This document shows positions 1-10,164 of a stretch of 64,000 nucleotides of DNA, piece by piece. The position numbers and the translations under genes were made by a program. Below the pieces are notes generated by a model. The model worked only from the letters and a program-made list of their open reading frames with translations. It ran no database searches and was not told the DNA's origin. The stretch is taken from the NCBI GenBank assembly GCA_003508835.1, contig PUFA01000066.1:3038001-3102000 (forward strand), in the 5' to 3' direction. The stretch's first letter is position 1; each line of letters opens with the position of its first letter. This DNA comes from Eonycteris spelaea (taxonomy: Eukaryota > Chordata > Mammalia > Chiroptera > Pteropodidae).

Positions 1-330
1 CCAGGTACCACAGGTATCACACAGAGAGATGATACCATCAGGTAAAGAAGAGGAGGAGTATCTCCTTCCATGTGTCTCCTTTTATGAGGGAGAACACTGT
101 CCCTAGGAAGTCCCCATACAGACTTCTCATTGGACACGATTGCGTCACACGCTAATTCCAAACCCACCACTGACGAGGGAAATGAGAATGACCACAATTG
201 GCTTAGACCCAGTATACCTCCCTCCGAGCCGGGAGGGCGAAATGGCCACTGTCCCTGAGCAGCAGGGCAGATCCACGTCCAACAAAACTGGACCCTGCTA
301 GCAAAGAAGATGTGAGTGGGCAGCCACCAT
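1..330 (+). repeat. Ancient interspersed repeat, family A (left end outside window)
   Basis: Resembles the right half of the fuller copy at 13845-14475: a stretch on host sequence about failed association with clones is absent, but the motif series 'attggcttagacc', 'actggaccctgctagcaa' and a final gtgggcagccaccatgt-like end follows the same order as the copies at 57900 and 1600. It runs off the left edge, so it is partial. I cannot name the family. Confidence 0.5.
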
Positions 331-819
331 GTGTACCGTGAGCGTAGTCCCTGGCATACATTAGGTCCCCCAAAGGCCAGCGTTTGGTGAGTTCAGGCCT
401 GGGAGTCCATGCACGGAAGAACCACAACTGGCCAAGGGGACCCTCTGCACGCCAGACCCCTGTATCCACCCATTCGCTCACCATCTCCGCTTGGACGGCT
501 CCTAGGAACTCAAATCCAACGCAGTGTAATTGAACTCAGGGTCTTCCTTGCAGATGGCCTCCGTATCCCCAGCCTCCTCTGTACTTGCCCACCTTGCTCA
601 AGCCAGAAGCTGGCCGGCCCTTGAGCTTCCCTGCTTCGCCACCCGGGCCTGCGTTTCTCCATCTCTGCCCTCGTCTCCCACCCAGACCTCCTCGTTCTCC
701 CTGCCGTCCTCCGGGCTCCCAGGCCCGCGCCGCTGCCGCTGCCGGGAAGTCCTCCCAGGGCCGTCCCGCATCCCTTTCTCAGGGAGCTCCTCTCACTCCC
801 CACTTCCCGTCCCCTCGTG

Positions 820-998
820 GCCTCGCATGCCTCCTGGCACTGCGCTTATCACGCTTCACATTTCTGTGTGGGATTATTTGACTCATGTCTCACCCCACCA
901 GGCCGCAAACTCTGTGAGGTAGGAATCAAGTCTGTTTTGTTCACTGATAATCCTCAGTGCCTGGCACATAGCAGAGCCTCGTATTTTTCAAATAAATG
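820..998 (+). repeat. L2 LINE 3' end
   Basis: Shows the usual L2 tail order: a CT-rich stretch, 'ttcactgataatcctcagtg', then 'cctggcacatagcag' and an AATAAATG end followed by A11. L2 is an extinct CR1-clade LINE; this is a non-coding fossil. The upstream 480-820 segment is C-rich and may be more divergent L2. Confidence 0.85.
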
Positions 999-1298
999 AA
1001 AAAAAAAAAGTTTTTTCCCCACTGGAGAGATCTTTCTAAGAAGCAAATCGAATCCCTTCACGCCCCAGCTTTGAGCCTCCCATGGCTCCCCTTCACCCTC
1101 AGGGCGAAATCCAAAGGGGTTTGTGGCTTTCCCAGGCCCTCGGAGGTGGGTCCTGGTGCCCTCCAGCTCTACTGTCCCTTGTCCAGCCACCCTCGGCTGC
1201 TTTCGGTGCCTTGGAAGCCCCACGTCTCTCTTGCCTCTAGTTTGCCATATGATTCTGAACGCTTTGCCGCTGCCTGGAAACTTTGTCTAGAAAAAAAT

Positions 1299-1310
1299 CC
1301 TCCTCATTTA
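1299..1310. repeat. Target-site duplication, left copy
   Basis: CCTCCTCATTTA, repeated exactly at 1493-1504 on the far side of the 5S-derived SINE. Twelve identical bases flanking an A-tailed element are the signature of L1-mediated insertion. Confidence 0.9.
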
Positions 1311-1491
1311 CTGATCTTGGAAACTAAGCAGAGTCAGGCCTGGTCCGTACTTGGATGGGAGACCACCTAGGAAGACCAGGTGCTGTAGGCGTTTAAAAAA
1401 AAAAGGGGGGGGTTTAAGCTGACAAGGTCTTTGTAATCTGCTGTGAGGTCAACCAAGGGTTACTTCCCCAAAAAAAAAAAAAAAAAAAAAA
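1311..1491 (+). mobile_element. 5S rRNA-derived SINE with A22 tail
   Basis: Bases 1311-1393 align with 5S rRNA nucleotides from about 39 to 120, roughly 87 percent identical by eye, mostly G-to-A and C-to-T changes. The region of the internal pol III promoter (A box, intermediate element, C box) is retained, e.g. 'ggatgggagaccacctag'. A short A10-G8 run and a 55-base non-5S body (1413-1469) follow, then A22 at 1470-1491. It is flanked by a perfect 12-bp duplication and sits in an L2. It is not a functional 5S gene: the first 38 nucleotides are missing and a foreign 3' body is attached. 5S-derived SINEs are known in fruit bats, springhare, and fish; I cannot confirm that the body matches any of them. 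Confidence 0.88.
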
Positions 1492-1492
1492 G

Positions 1493-1504
1493 CCTCCTCA
1501 TTTA
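1493..1504. repeat. Target-site duplication, right copy
   Basis: Exact repeat of 1299-1310, immediately after the A tail and one G. Confidence 0.9.
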
Positions 1505-1599
1505 AAAGTCACTCCTCCGGGGAGCCCTCCACACCTCTTCCCACCAGGCTGGGTTATACACCTCTAAGGCTCTCCCAACATGTGTTTGCTGCTCAGTGT

Positions 1600-2055
1600 A
1601 AGTCAGGCTGCCACCTGAGCTACTATAACAGAGACTCACAGTGACCGAATGGGACAGAATTTTGCTTCTAGCATGAGGGTGGAGAGTTCAGGGTTTGGCT
1701 GGTTGCTTTAGTTCTTCGGGATCATGCTAGAAACCCTGGTTCTTTCTGTCTAGTTGCTCTGCCAGTGCAGTTCAGAATGGCTGCTCAGTCTCTGCTATCA
1801 CATCCACATTTCAATCAGCAAGAAGAAAGGGTCATTCCTTTTAAAGGCATGACCCAGAAGTGGTTTCACATCGCTACTATTACTTATTCCATTGGCTGGG
1901 ACTTAGTCATGTGACCATGCCTAACTGCAGAGGAAGCTGGGAAATACAATCACTATCTGGGCAGCATGTGCCCTGTTAATACTCTGAAAGTCTCACACGA
2001 TGAGGAAAAAGATGATGGAGGTCGGTGGACACTGGTGGTCTCTGCCACACTCATC
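1600..2055 (+). repeat. Ancient interspersed repeat, family A
   Basis: Contains the family landmarks in order: 'ctgctatcacatccacattt', 'attggctgggacttagtcat', 'aggaagctgggaaatacaat', and 'ggtctctgccacac' at the end. The same order is seen at 13845-14475. No reading frame is preserved. Confidence 0.6.
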
Positions 2056-2089
2056 CTCAGCATTGAGCACAATGTCATCTGGTTATTCA

Positions 2090-2210
2090 TCCAATAGCCC
2101 AGCCAGACTGTGAGCTCCCCGAGGACGGGGACCACGTATGGTGGTCACTGTTGCATTCCCAGCAACTGGCAGCATGCCTGGCACATGGCAAGTGAAAGTA
2201 AATGGCAGGA
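2090..2210 (+). repeat. L2 LINE 3' end
   Basis: 'actgtgagctccccgaggac' followed by 'catgcctggcacatggcaag' is the L2 tail. It abuts family A. Confidence 0.8.
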
Positions 2211-2214
2211 GCCT

Positions 2215-2740
2215 GAAGTACAGGCCGGAGAAACTGAGGCAGGACCCAGTTCAGTTCTACACACATTTTCTAGGTGCCCATTACATGTAAACTCTTGAGG
2301 TTTACAGCCTGGTCCAGCTGATGGGGTGGTATGGCTGGCCTGGCCCAGCAGAACCCCAACAGACCCTAGGTCTGGGGCTGCAAGATCTTGCCTGTTGGGG
2401 GAGCTGAGCAATCCCAGGGACTGGTTCAGACACGGGGCAGAGTCCAGGAGTGCCCTCGGGTGGAGCAAGTCCCCAATCCTGACCCCTCCTGGCTCTGGGA
2501 TCCCCTGTGCTTCCTGCCCTGCCCCACCTTTATCTGGCCTTGAGCCTGGTGCTGGGCCTCCTGAGAGGGGTGATGTGGGGCTCTCCTCCCTTGCGAGCCC
2601 AGGAGCCTTGCCGTGGGAAAGGCCTGATCGGAGCCGTGCAGACTCGAGTCCCAGATCCACGGTGTCTTAGGAAGGGAGAGAAAATGCTCCCCGCACCCTC
2701 CACCTTAGGAGGCCGTGACCCGGGATCGAAGAGAAGCAGG
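2215..2740. other. Unassigned stretch
   Basis: GC-rich sequence without a gene. A weak antisense-MIR-like motif 'ggagaaactgaggcagga' occurs at 2228. Nothing else recognised. Confidence 0.4.
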
Positions 2741-2744
2741 CACA

Positions 2745-2895
2745 GCAGAAAGAACCCTGGGTCGAAGTCCCAGCTTGATGCTTTCCAGCCACGTGTCTTC
2801 TCTCCAGCGTCCCTTTGTGTGAAATAGGCGCCCACAGCCCAGGTTGGCTTCTCAGGTTGGTGTAAGACTTAAATGAAGGGGCCTTAAGGCCTTGG
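2745..2895 (+). repeat. MIR SINE
   Basis: A degraded tRNA-derived MIR: 'accctgggtcgaagtcccag', then the 'tgtgtgaaatagg' core and a 'taagacttaaatgaagg' 3' part in the expected order. MIR is a pre-placental tRNA-derived SINE mobilised by L2. Confidence 0.7.
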
Positions 2896-3039
2896 TCCTA
2901 TAGAGATAAGTCGGTTGTGGGTGTTATCAATAGGGTGCTGCCAGGCAGAGGCCAGAGAGCTGGGCGAACCACAGTCCGACGTATCTTCTCCAGGGTTACG
3001 TGCAGAGTGAGACCTCAGAGTTGGTGAATGAAGGACTTG

Positions 3040-3590
3040 TGTCTCTCTCCAGCTGAAAACTACCCACAGCTTCTCACTGCACATTGGGATAGAAGAGAAT
3101 GCCTATCCAGGTGGCCAAGGCCCTTCACGGTCTGCTCTCCCCTCTTTGCCTCCCTGACCTTGAGTCTGTCCCCACCCCTACCCCCACCCCCACTCTGTCC
3201 CAGCCGTCCTTGCTCCTTGCTGTTCCTCAGAGGTGCCCGCCACCTTCATGCTTGCTGTTCCCTCTTCCCTGCGGCTCCAGCGGTTCCTTCTGTTCTTCAC
3301 CTGGCATGTCACCTCCTTACTTTTCCCCAAAGAGCCACCACCCACCCAGGCGGCTGCCACACTGCACCATCTGATTGGCTTTCCAGCACCGATGGGCATC
3401 ATTATAAGAACATTTAAGGAACGTTGTTCTTGATTGTTCATTGTTTGCTCACTTACTCTCTGCCTCCTCCCACTGAGCACGTGGATCCTGTCTGTCTTGT
3501 TCTCCACTGTATCCAGAGCCTAGCACAGGGCCTGGCACACAGTAGGTGCTCAGTAAGTATTTATTGACTAAGTGAATACATGCATCCGAG
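3040..3590 (+). repeat. L2 LINE, long 3' part
   Basis: Continuous L2 order: 'ggccaaggcccttcacggtc', 'tccttgctgttcctc', 'tgtctgtcttgttctccact', 'cctggcacacagtaggtgct' and 'aagtatttattgact'. About 550 bases, one of the better preserved copies. Confidence 0.9.
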
Positions 3591-3602
3591 GAAACGGGGG
3601 GA

Positions 3603-3790
3603 GCTAGCATTATTGAGCATCTACTGCATGTCAGCCACATTAATTATCCTCTCCTAGTCTCACGACATCACGGCCTGGTCAGAATTATTATTCCCATGTC
3701 ACAGCTGGGGAAACTGAGGCTCATAACAATGAAGTGACTCTACCGAGGCCGCGCCCAGTAGGAAGGGGCAGGACTCCGATCTGAAGTGAA
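3603..3790 (-). repeat. MIR SINE
   Basis: Antisense MIR marked by 'tattgagcatctactgcatg', then 'cagctggggaaactgaggct' and a 'ggcaggactccgatctgaa' distal part. Confidence 0.85.
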
Positions 3791-3896
3791 GCCTCCCTTA
3801 CCCTGAAGGAAATATCTACAACCTAAACACAAAGATCTCGAAGGAGTAACAGGTCTGGGGCGCACGCATCTATCAAAGCTAACAGCTGCACACGTT

Positions 3897-4117
3897 AACT
3901 TAGAGATTCTCAAACGGGGCTGATTTTGCCCCCAGGAGATGCTTGCCAATGTCCTGAGACATTTCTCTGGTTGTTGTGACTGGCAGAGGGAGTGCTAATG
4001 CCCTCTGGGGTGGAGGCTGAGGAAGCTGCTAACATCCTGTGATGCACGGGGTGACCCCCAAACAATTATCTGACCTAAAATGTCGATGTTACCAAGCTTG
4101 AGAAACCCTGCCTTAAA
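3897..4117 (+). mobile_element. MER20 (hAT-Charlie) DNA transposon
   Basis: Near full length (about 220 bases), from 'gattctcaaacggggctgat' through 'ccaatgtcctgagacatttc' to 'gcttgagaaaccctg'. MER20 is non-autonomous; it depended on a Charlie transposase. Some MER20 copies act as progesterone- and cAMP-responsive enhancers in endometrial stroma; nothing here shows that this one does. Confidence 0.88.
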
Positions 4118-4136
4118 CAGATGCAGCTTATTGTAC

Positions 4137-4810
4137 GTGAAGTAGACCTCAAGAAAATAGATTTTTTTTAAAAAAGGAATTTATACTCTGAATAGAAAAG
4201 GACTCAGGCCAATCAGAAAGGAAAAAGCAACTCAATAGGAAATGAGTTTACCAAGGCACATCGACACATCAGGAAATACCAGTTGCCATTCCATAAATGA
4301 TGAAGGGCTTCACCTCTATATGAATCAGGGAAATGCAAATTAGAACAAAAACAATGATTTTTTTTCCCCATCACAGTGGGAAAAAAAATTTAAGTGACAA
4401 TATCCTGGCTGCGAATGTGAGGGGAGCAGGTCCTCTCCCACGCCGTGGGAGGGGCTGCAAACCGGCGAAGCCCGCGTGTGGATTCGAGGACACTTCCCGT
4501 TAAGTGAAATAGACACGTATGTCCCCCCGAAGTTCCCGTTTCGCAGAAGGGCACATGGGCACGGAGGGCTGCGTGAGGATGTCCACGGAGACGCTGTTCA
4601 GCACAGTGAACATTTCGCAGGGGGTGGGGGCAGCTAAGCTAAGTATCCATGAACGAGATCATTGACCACAGCAAGGAAACGGTGGTACGTCCATCCCAAG
4701 GGCAGATCAAAATGATGATAAGGCAAATCCATAAATGCATATCGTGAGGTGAATCAAAAAGCAAGTCACGAAACCACACTTACAGTCCCTTTCCATTCAG
4801 GTAACACAAG
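4137..4810 (+). repeat. L1 LINE, end of ORF2 and 3'UTR
   Basis: 'gaatcagggaaatgcaaatt' marks the end of the old L1 ORF2, and the downstream part keeps the order of the L1M 3'UTR ('ggtggtacgtccatccc', 'gtgaatcaaaaagcaagtca'). The reading frame is destroyed. The middle (4440-4620) is unusually CpG-rich for such an old copy. Confidence 0.65.
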
Positions 4811-4924
4811 ACGAATTTGAGGCAGAGTCACTAGGGTTTGCCCATCATCCATCACCGTTTTTTCTCACTGATAGGACCCCGGTTTGGAATGGAATGGCAA
4901 TCTCAGCCCGCCCGATAGGCACTC

Positions 4925-5225
4925 AGGCATGATGAGGTGGCCTCGTGACCCAGTTCTGGTCAATGACATGTAACTAGACCACGTGGAGCTCTGGGAAAGC
5001 CACATGTCCTTGATCTAAAGGAGGGATGTGGCCTGGCCCTTACCCTCCCTCCCACCTGGGCTGAGCGTACAACGCCAGGCGGTAATGCGGCTCCCCGCAG
5101 CCGTGAGTTTGAAAGGAAGATGCCAAAGCGGGAGCCCCGGAAGCTGGCTGTCGGCGATGCCCCTGAGTTAGTCAGTCCACCTCTGGACTTCTTTTTCCAC
5201 AAGAAAGACGGAGCCTCCAGCCCGC
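4925..5225 (+). repeat. Ancient interspersed repeat, family B
   Basis: 'gtgacccagttctggtcaat' followed by 'gctctgggaaag' and 'cctctggacttctttttcca' matches the order seen at 56620-56975, where the same parts are 'gctctgtccaatgagatgta' and 'ggttctgggaaagctttta'. Likely an old LTR or other retroelement remnant; not named. Confidence 0.5.
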
Positions 5226-5239
5226 AAAGCTGCCGGAGT

Positions 5240-5940
5240 CGGTTACTTGTCGCTTGTAGCCAAATCCTAGAGGTGCAGTGAACTCACAGCAGGGGGTGTG
5301 TTGCTTGAGGCTTTTGCAACAGAACTATATTCAAGTATGATTTGCACAGTTAGGATTTTTTAAATGAAAATAGAAATCAAATATGGCTCATCCAGCTAGA
5401 GTCTGCAGCCCCCTGATATTCCTTTCCAAAAAGTATTCGCAGGTGGGTCAAGTTCTTCTGACCCATGTAAAGATGCAGGGAGAGATGGGAGGGCACCAAG
5501 AGGCTGCCTGCTCCATTCTCCTGATAAGAGAACTCAGGGGCATCTCCGACTCCAGAAGGGAGGCTTGGGGGCAATCCAGCCAGCCCAGCCTGGGCTGCCC
5601 CCACTTCATGACTAGGCCCTGTGGCTCTCCAGCCTAGACATGCAACCCCCCGGGCGGTAGCCCGGCCACCTCTCCACTGGTTTGTCCTCCTCTTCCCAGA
5701 AGCAGGGCGCTCCCTTTATCTCGGGCCAAAGTCCCCCAGGGAAGGGGATGGAATGTCACCTGTCATCATGGGGTTGATGAGTCACCTCCTATTGGCTGGA
5801 GGCCACAGCAAGCCTGACATCTCCCTTTTGCCCCACCCCCACCCCAGCCTTCCCTTTCAGGTGGGGAAGAATAAGTCTACCACCCTAAAAATCATGACAT
5901 AACAGCCACCATCTCTTGGATGCTGACCTAGAACCAGGAC
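5240..5940. other. Unique stretch with a possible regulatory cluster
   Basis: No repeat or gene recognised. 5770-5850 holds an AP-1-like TGAGTCA at 5778-5784, an inverted CCAAT box (ATTGG) at 5791-5795 and a CACCC run near 5832-5848. These are short motifs and could be chance. Confidence 0.4.
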
Positions 5941-5944
5941 CTGG

Positions 5945-6050
5945 CAGGTTAAGGACACAGCTTAGGACTCAGACCCCTGGGTCCAAATCCTGGTTCTAAC
6001 ATGTCCTAACCTAGTGGCCTGGGGAAGTCAACTAACCCCTTTAGGTCCCC
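5945..6050 (+). repeat. MIR SINE
   Basis: 'cctgggtccaaatcctggtt' is the MIR tRNA-like/core junction, followed by 'gtggcctggggaagtcaact'. The 3' half is replaced by the antisense L2 that follows. Confidence 0.8.
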
Positions 6051-6054
6051 AGTC

Positions 6055-6995
6055 ATGCATTTAACAAACATTTATGGAGCAAGCACTCCGACCAGGACAG
6101 GGAGGTGCTGAGGATGCTGCCCTGGACACCCCAGAAACAGTCCTGCCCTGTGGGCACTGTGCGTGGAGACATTAAAAATGAGTAGTGATAATCATGTGGA
6201 TAGTTCAGAATGTAAAATTCCACATGTCCATCGGTGATGATGCCACGGACAGAAGGCGGGCAGAGAACGCTGCTGAAGGGGGCTTATTTATTTCAATGGG
6301 GTGGTCAAGGAAGCCCCTGGATACGCTCGCCTCTGAGCAAAGACCTGAAGTAGGTGAGAGGGGAGCCATGTGGCTCTCTCTGGGAAGAGAGTCCCAGGCA
6401 GAGGGAACAGCAGGTGAAAAGGCCCTGGGGCTGGAGGGGAATGGTCAGGAGGCAAGGCAGGGCAGCCGGCAGGACCTGTGGACCACTGCCAGGACTTTGT
6501 TGTAACATGCGAGCTTCGGGGGGGATGAGCAGAGGAGAGACTTGATCCGACTTCCTTTGGGGAGAGAGAAACGGCGGCAGCGTGGGGGAGACGTTTGGAG
6601 GACACGGCACTCCAGCGAGTGTCCGGTGAGTCACGCCAGGGTGGGGTTTTCCGCGGTGGGGGAAGGGAGGCAGAGGGGTTGAAGGGAGAGGATCCGGATG
6701 CCTTCTGAAGGCTTCTGAGTGAGAAAGAGAGGCGTCAGTGAGGGCGCTGAAGCTTTTCGCCTGAGGCCCTGGAAAGTGGGAGGTGGCATTTTTCCGAAGT
6801 AAAGGCTGCAGGAGGGGCGGGGTCATTCAGGAGGATGAGAAGTTCAGTTTTTTTTTTTTACCGGAAGTTTGAGTTACCTATTAGGCATGTCTGGGTGCAG
6901 CTGGATAGTCAGGCCTGCATTCAGGTGGGACTCCTGGCAGAGGATGTATGTTTGGAGGTTCTGAACATGGGGATGGTATTTAGAGACCCGGTGTT
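6055..6995 (-). repeat. L2 LINE, about 940 bases, antisense
   Basis: Reads as the complement of L2 3' sequence from the tail inward: 'caaacatttatggagcaagc', 'gagcaaagacctgaagtagg', 'ccaggcagagggaacagcag', 'aaggccctggggctgg', then 'gagttacctattaggcatgt'. It is the longest L2 copy in the window. Frames in it carry no recognisable reverse transcriptase. Confidence 0.88.
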
Positions 6996-7118
6996 TTTGT
7001 CTGTAAAATGGGGTTAAAACGTTTGCTTTGCAAGGTTGCTGAGAGGCTGGGTTAAGTATTGAAAAGCCTCAGGCAGGTGGCACAATGCAGATAAATGTCA
7101 GCTCCAGTAATTACATAC
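6996..7118 (+). repeat. MIR SINE, 3' half
   Basis: 'gtctgtaaaatggggttaaa' and 'aaggttgctgagaggctggg' are the MIR core and 3' part. Lies head-to-tail opposite the next MIR. Confidence 0.8.
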
Positions 7119-7119
7119 C

Positions 7120-7265
7120 CAGATCATCATCATGTTTTACAGATAAGTAAATGGGAGCTCAGACCGAGGGACTTATCCAAGGTCACACAGCCAGCAAATG
7201 GCACAGCTGGGATTCTAAGGCTGGATTTAGAGTCTTGCTCTTGACCTTCCACCTTACTGCGTGTA
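7120..7265 (-). repeat. MIR SINE
   Basis: 'ttttacagataagtaaatgg', then 'ccaaggtcacacagccagca' and 'cagctgggattctaaggctg', the classic antisense MIR series. Forms an inverted pair with 6996-7118. Confidence 0.92.
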
Positions 7266-7424
7266 TTCCCAGCACCAACCAGGCCCTTAGATCCTGAACT
7301 GACTAGACGGGGGGAGCTCCCGGTTAGGTGGGGGATGACCATGAGTGAAAATGCCTCCAGGGCAAAGCAGGACCTGAGCCTGCCCCACCGGGGAACCAGT
7401 TAAAGGGAAGGGAGGCTGACGAGG

Positions 7425-7617
7425 CAGCAGAGCCTTGTGGTCCAGAGACACACTTAGTGCTAGACCACCCGAGTCCACGTTCGGCTCTGCCCTTCACTAG
7501 CTGTGGGACTCTGAGTATATCAATCGGCCTCCTTGTGCCTCAGTTTCCCCAATTGTGAAACGGGATAACAGACGTTGTTGGGAGGACTGCATGGGTAGGT
7601 GCCTAATAAATGCAGGC
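7425..7617 (+). repeat. MIR SINE, near full length
   Basis: All parts present in order: 'gcagagccttgtggtccaga', 'ttcactagctgtgggactct', 'tgtgcctcagtttccccaat', 'ggtgcctaataaatgc'. Confidence 0.93.
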
Positions 7618-7860
7618 CGCTGCTACACTGTCGCTCCAGCTCACTTTTCACTAAACGCGCACTCCAAGAGGCCACCTGCGGTTGCTGTTCCTGTCCTGCC
7701 TGGGCCTCTGTGAGCTCTGCGCCTTTGCGTCTCTCCCCCGGAGCCTGCACTTCCTCCTGCCTCACAGCGGGGACAGTGGTTAACAGACAAGTGCCTGCAA
7801 AGGACACTGGATTGCACCTGCTGTCAGCCTAAAGTAGGTGCTCGGTGTGCACGGAGGTTC
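7618..7860. other. Unassigned stretch
   Basis: Possibly very divergent L2 on the plus strand ('ggttgctgttcctgtcctgc' and 'aaagtaggtgctcggtgtgc' near the end), but not strong enough to call. Confidence 0.35.
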
Positions 7861-7879
7861 ACACCAGCTAGAAACGCAG

Positions 7880-8300
7880 GCCCCACCTCAGGCAGGCTGG
7901 GTAAACAAGCCATGGAACATTCTCACTTACAGTGGACCACAACTCAGCCATGAAAGGGACCAACTCCTGGTGTTCGCAATAGCACCGTCGATCCTGCAGG
8001 TGTTAATGGTGAGCGAAAGAAGCCAGGTGCCAGAGAGCACGGGCCGTGAGATTCCCTCCCTTTGAAACGCTGGTCAGAACAAAGCTCAGCTCTGGTGTCA
8101 GCGGGGCTTGCAGATCAGCGGTGACCTGCGGCCACGCTCGTGGACGGTTCTTTGAAACGAGCCGAGGGACCCTGGTGGTAGAAATGTTTGTGTCTTATTT
8201 TAGGTGATGAATCTTGAGTGCATCTGTCAGAACTCATCAGACCGAACCTGTAAGCTTTGTGTATTTTATCGTATGTTCCTGATTTCCCACTTGTCTTAAA
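7880..8300 (+). repeat. L1 LINE 3'UTR
   Basis: 'gtggaccacaactcagccat', then 'gtgagcgaaagaagccaggt', 'gtgcatctgtcagaactcat' and 'tgtgtattttatcgtatgtt' follow the L1M 3'UTR order to its end. Many positions show CpG where the family I remember has TpG or CpA. Confidence 0.8.
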
Positions 8301-8439
8301 AAGGAAAAAAAGTTTGTTGTTTTTGTTGACAAACATTTTATTTATTTCTCTGACTGTTCTATGGCTCCCAAGACACCCCACTGGCCCCCTTTTCCCGACT
8401 TCAAAGCCTGTGGCACATGAGGGAGATGACCGGGCCTTG

Positions 8440-8612
8440 TAGAAAGAAACCGTGACTCAAGCACAAACCTGGCCCTGCCTCTTCCTGGCTGTCCGCCGAC
8501 CCCAGAGGGGTCATTTAAACCTGTTTCCTCATCTGTTAAATGAGGCTCATACCGGTACCAGCCCTGCTGGTGAGACGATTGCCAGGATTCAGAGAGACTA
8601 GAGGTGCAGAAA
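8440..8612 (+). repeat. MIR SINE
   Basis: 'aacctggccctgcctcttcc' and 'tttcctcatctgttaaatga' with a degraded 3' part. Confidence 0.82.
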
Positions 8613-8682
8613 CCATGAATATCGGATGCTCACGACAACAAACAACAACAAACAAATGGGCTGGAGAGGGTGGGAGGGATTG

Positions 8683-8872
8683 AGAGAGTAGGGTCTGGGT
8701 TCAGATCCTGCTCCTCGGCCCGTCCCCTAACCTCTCTGTGTGTCAGTTTCTTTATTTGTAAAACTGGAATGATGATGGAGGGCTGTCTTGAGGATTTAAT
8801 GAGGTAGCCATGGCGAGTTAGAGCAGTGCTTGGCACACAATAGATGCTCAGTGAACACCAGTCATTGTCGTC
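8683..8872 (+). repeat. MIR SINE, near full length
   Basis: 'gggtctgggttcagatcctg', 'tgtcagtttctttatttgta', 'cttggcacacaatagatgct'. Good preservation of the L2-like 3' end. Confidence 0.93.
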
Positions 8873-9414
8873 GTCACTCTCAGGGAGGGAAGGGAAGGTG
8901 CTCGCCACCCGGGGATGAATGCAGGGAACCCAAGTGCATGAACTTCAGCCCCAGCCCAGGTCAGAGTGTCCCGGCAGGTTTGGGGTCAGGTAGCCTAGCC
9001 ATAGTGGACCTGAGTCACGGAGCCACCAGGCATGTCCTGGGCCCCTTGGTTTCCCCTGAAGCTGGGACAGATTGCTTCCTTCCTCTGTTCTGCGTGTCAG
9101 GCAGGCCCAGAAACCACCTGATGTCAGCAGAGCCAGCCTGGCCTCTGATGGGGAGGAAGTGGGCGGGTGCCCCAGGCACCGATGAGCCAGGCAGACGTGC
9201 CCCGAGGCGGCACAGTCAGGGCTGATGTGGCATCACGCACCCGCTGCTTACGGGGCTGGCCCTCCCTGCTTGGCCACGTCACACGGCTTTGAGGCCACCG
9301 GGGTCAGAGTGGGGATCCAGGGTAGACTGGGCTCAGGGCACGTGTTCTTGTCTCCACTCTTTAAAGCACAGCCGAGGACCGGCTTCCTGGGGCCCGGCCT
9401 CTAGGAAGGATGGG
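8873..9414. other. Unique GC-rich stretch
   Basis: No gene, repeat or known regulatory element recognised. Frames across it show no family motif. Confidence 0.5.
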
Positions 9415-9845
9415 TGGTGGCGTGTGTCCCAGGAGATGTGACAAGCGTGTGGGAGGGTCCACTGTGTGGATGTGGACGGGGGTAATTGTGTGCCTGAGAG
9501 TGTGTGCGCGAGTGGCAGCAGGGCTTTAAGAAGGCGAGTGAGCGCACATTTGTATGACTGCATGTGCGTGGGCGTGAGCGAGTAGGCTTCTGTGTGCTGT
9601 GTGTATCAGGGTGCCCGGGTGGGTGGCAGTATCTATTGCTGAGTGTACAAACTGGTTTGAGCATGTGAGCGTGTGTCTGGGTGGGTGTGATAAAATGAGT
9701 GTGTATGTTTAATTGCATGAGTGTGTGAGTGTGTCCCTGGGTCTGGATGTCAAGGTCAGGGGTGTCTGAGTGTGTGTGTGTGTGAGTGTGTGAGATGTGT
9801 ATCCCTGACTGTGTGAATGTGTGTGTGTGTGTGTGTGTGCGCACT
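9415..9845. repeat. Degenerate GT-rich tract
   Basis: About 430 bases rich in GTGTG, GTGAG and GCGTG words, ending in clean TG runs at 9773-9790 and 9821-9840. The minus strand therefore reads as CA-rich, which produces an artificial His/Thr-rich frame. It looks like an old expanded microsatellite or minisatellite. Confidence 0.75.
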
Positions 9846-10164
9846 ATTGTGAAAAGTTCTGCAGGGAACCCCTTTTGCACACAGAGCTTTACCCCCTTGC
9901 ATGACAATGTTAGTGGGTGGGTGGGGTCAGAAGGTCATAACATTTAGACTCTTAAGTGGCCAAGGAGCTTCCTGGGAGGGTCTTCAAACTGAGCACTGAT
10001 CAATCAGAACGGTTGCCAGCTGCAAACCCCTGGGCCAGCCCAACAGCCCTGGTTACCCAACCTCCGATTCCACCAACAGGATCCAAGAAGGGTTTGACCG
10101 AGGGCATTTTGAGGCCGCTCCAAACAAACCAGCGAGTGGTCAGCCTTTTCATCAGTCAATAATA

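Larger units (their letters stand above)
1018..1590 (+). repeat. L2 LINE internal fragment, split by a SINE
   Basis: Bases 1018-1297 match the L2 segment that contains 'cccatggctccccttcaccc' and 'tccaaaggggtttgtgg'; the L2 resumes at about 1505 with 'aaagtcactcctccggggag'. The 5S-derived SINE at 1311-1491 interrupts it, which dates the SINE as younger than the L2. Confidence 0.8.

Noticed and set aside
1311..1393. Functional 5S rRNA gene
   Set aside because: The first 38 nucleotides are missing, about 11 changes are present, there is an A tail and a target-site duplication.
9401..9907. His/Thr-rich 168-codon minus frame
   Set aside because: Produced by CA repeats on the complement of the GT-rich tract.
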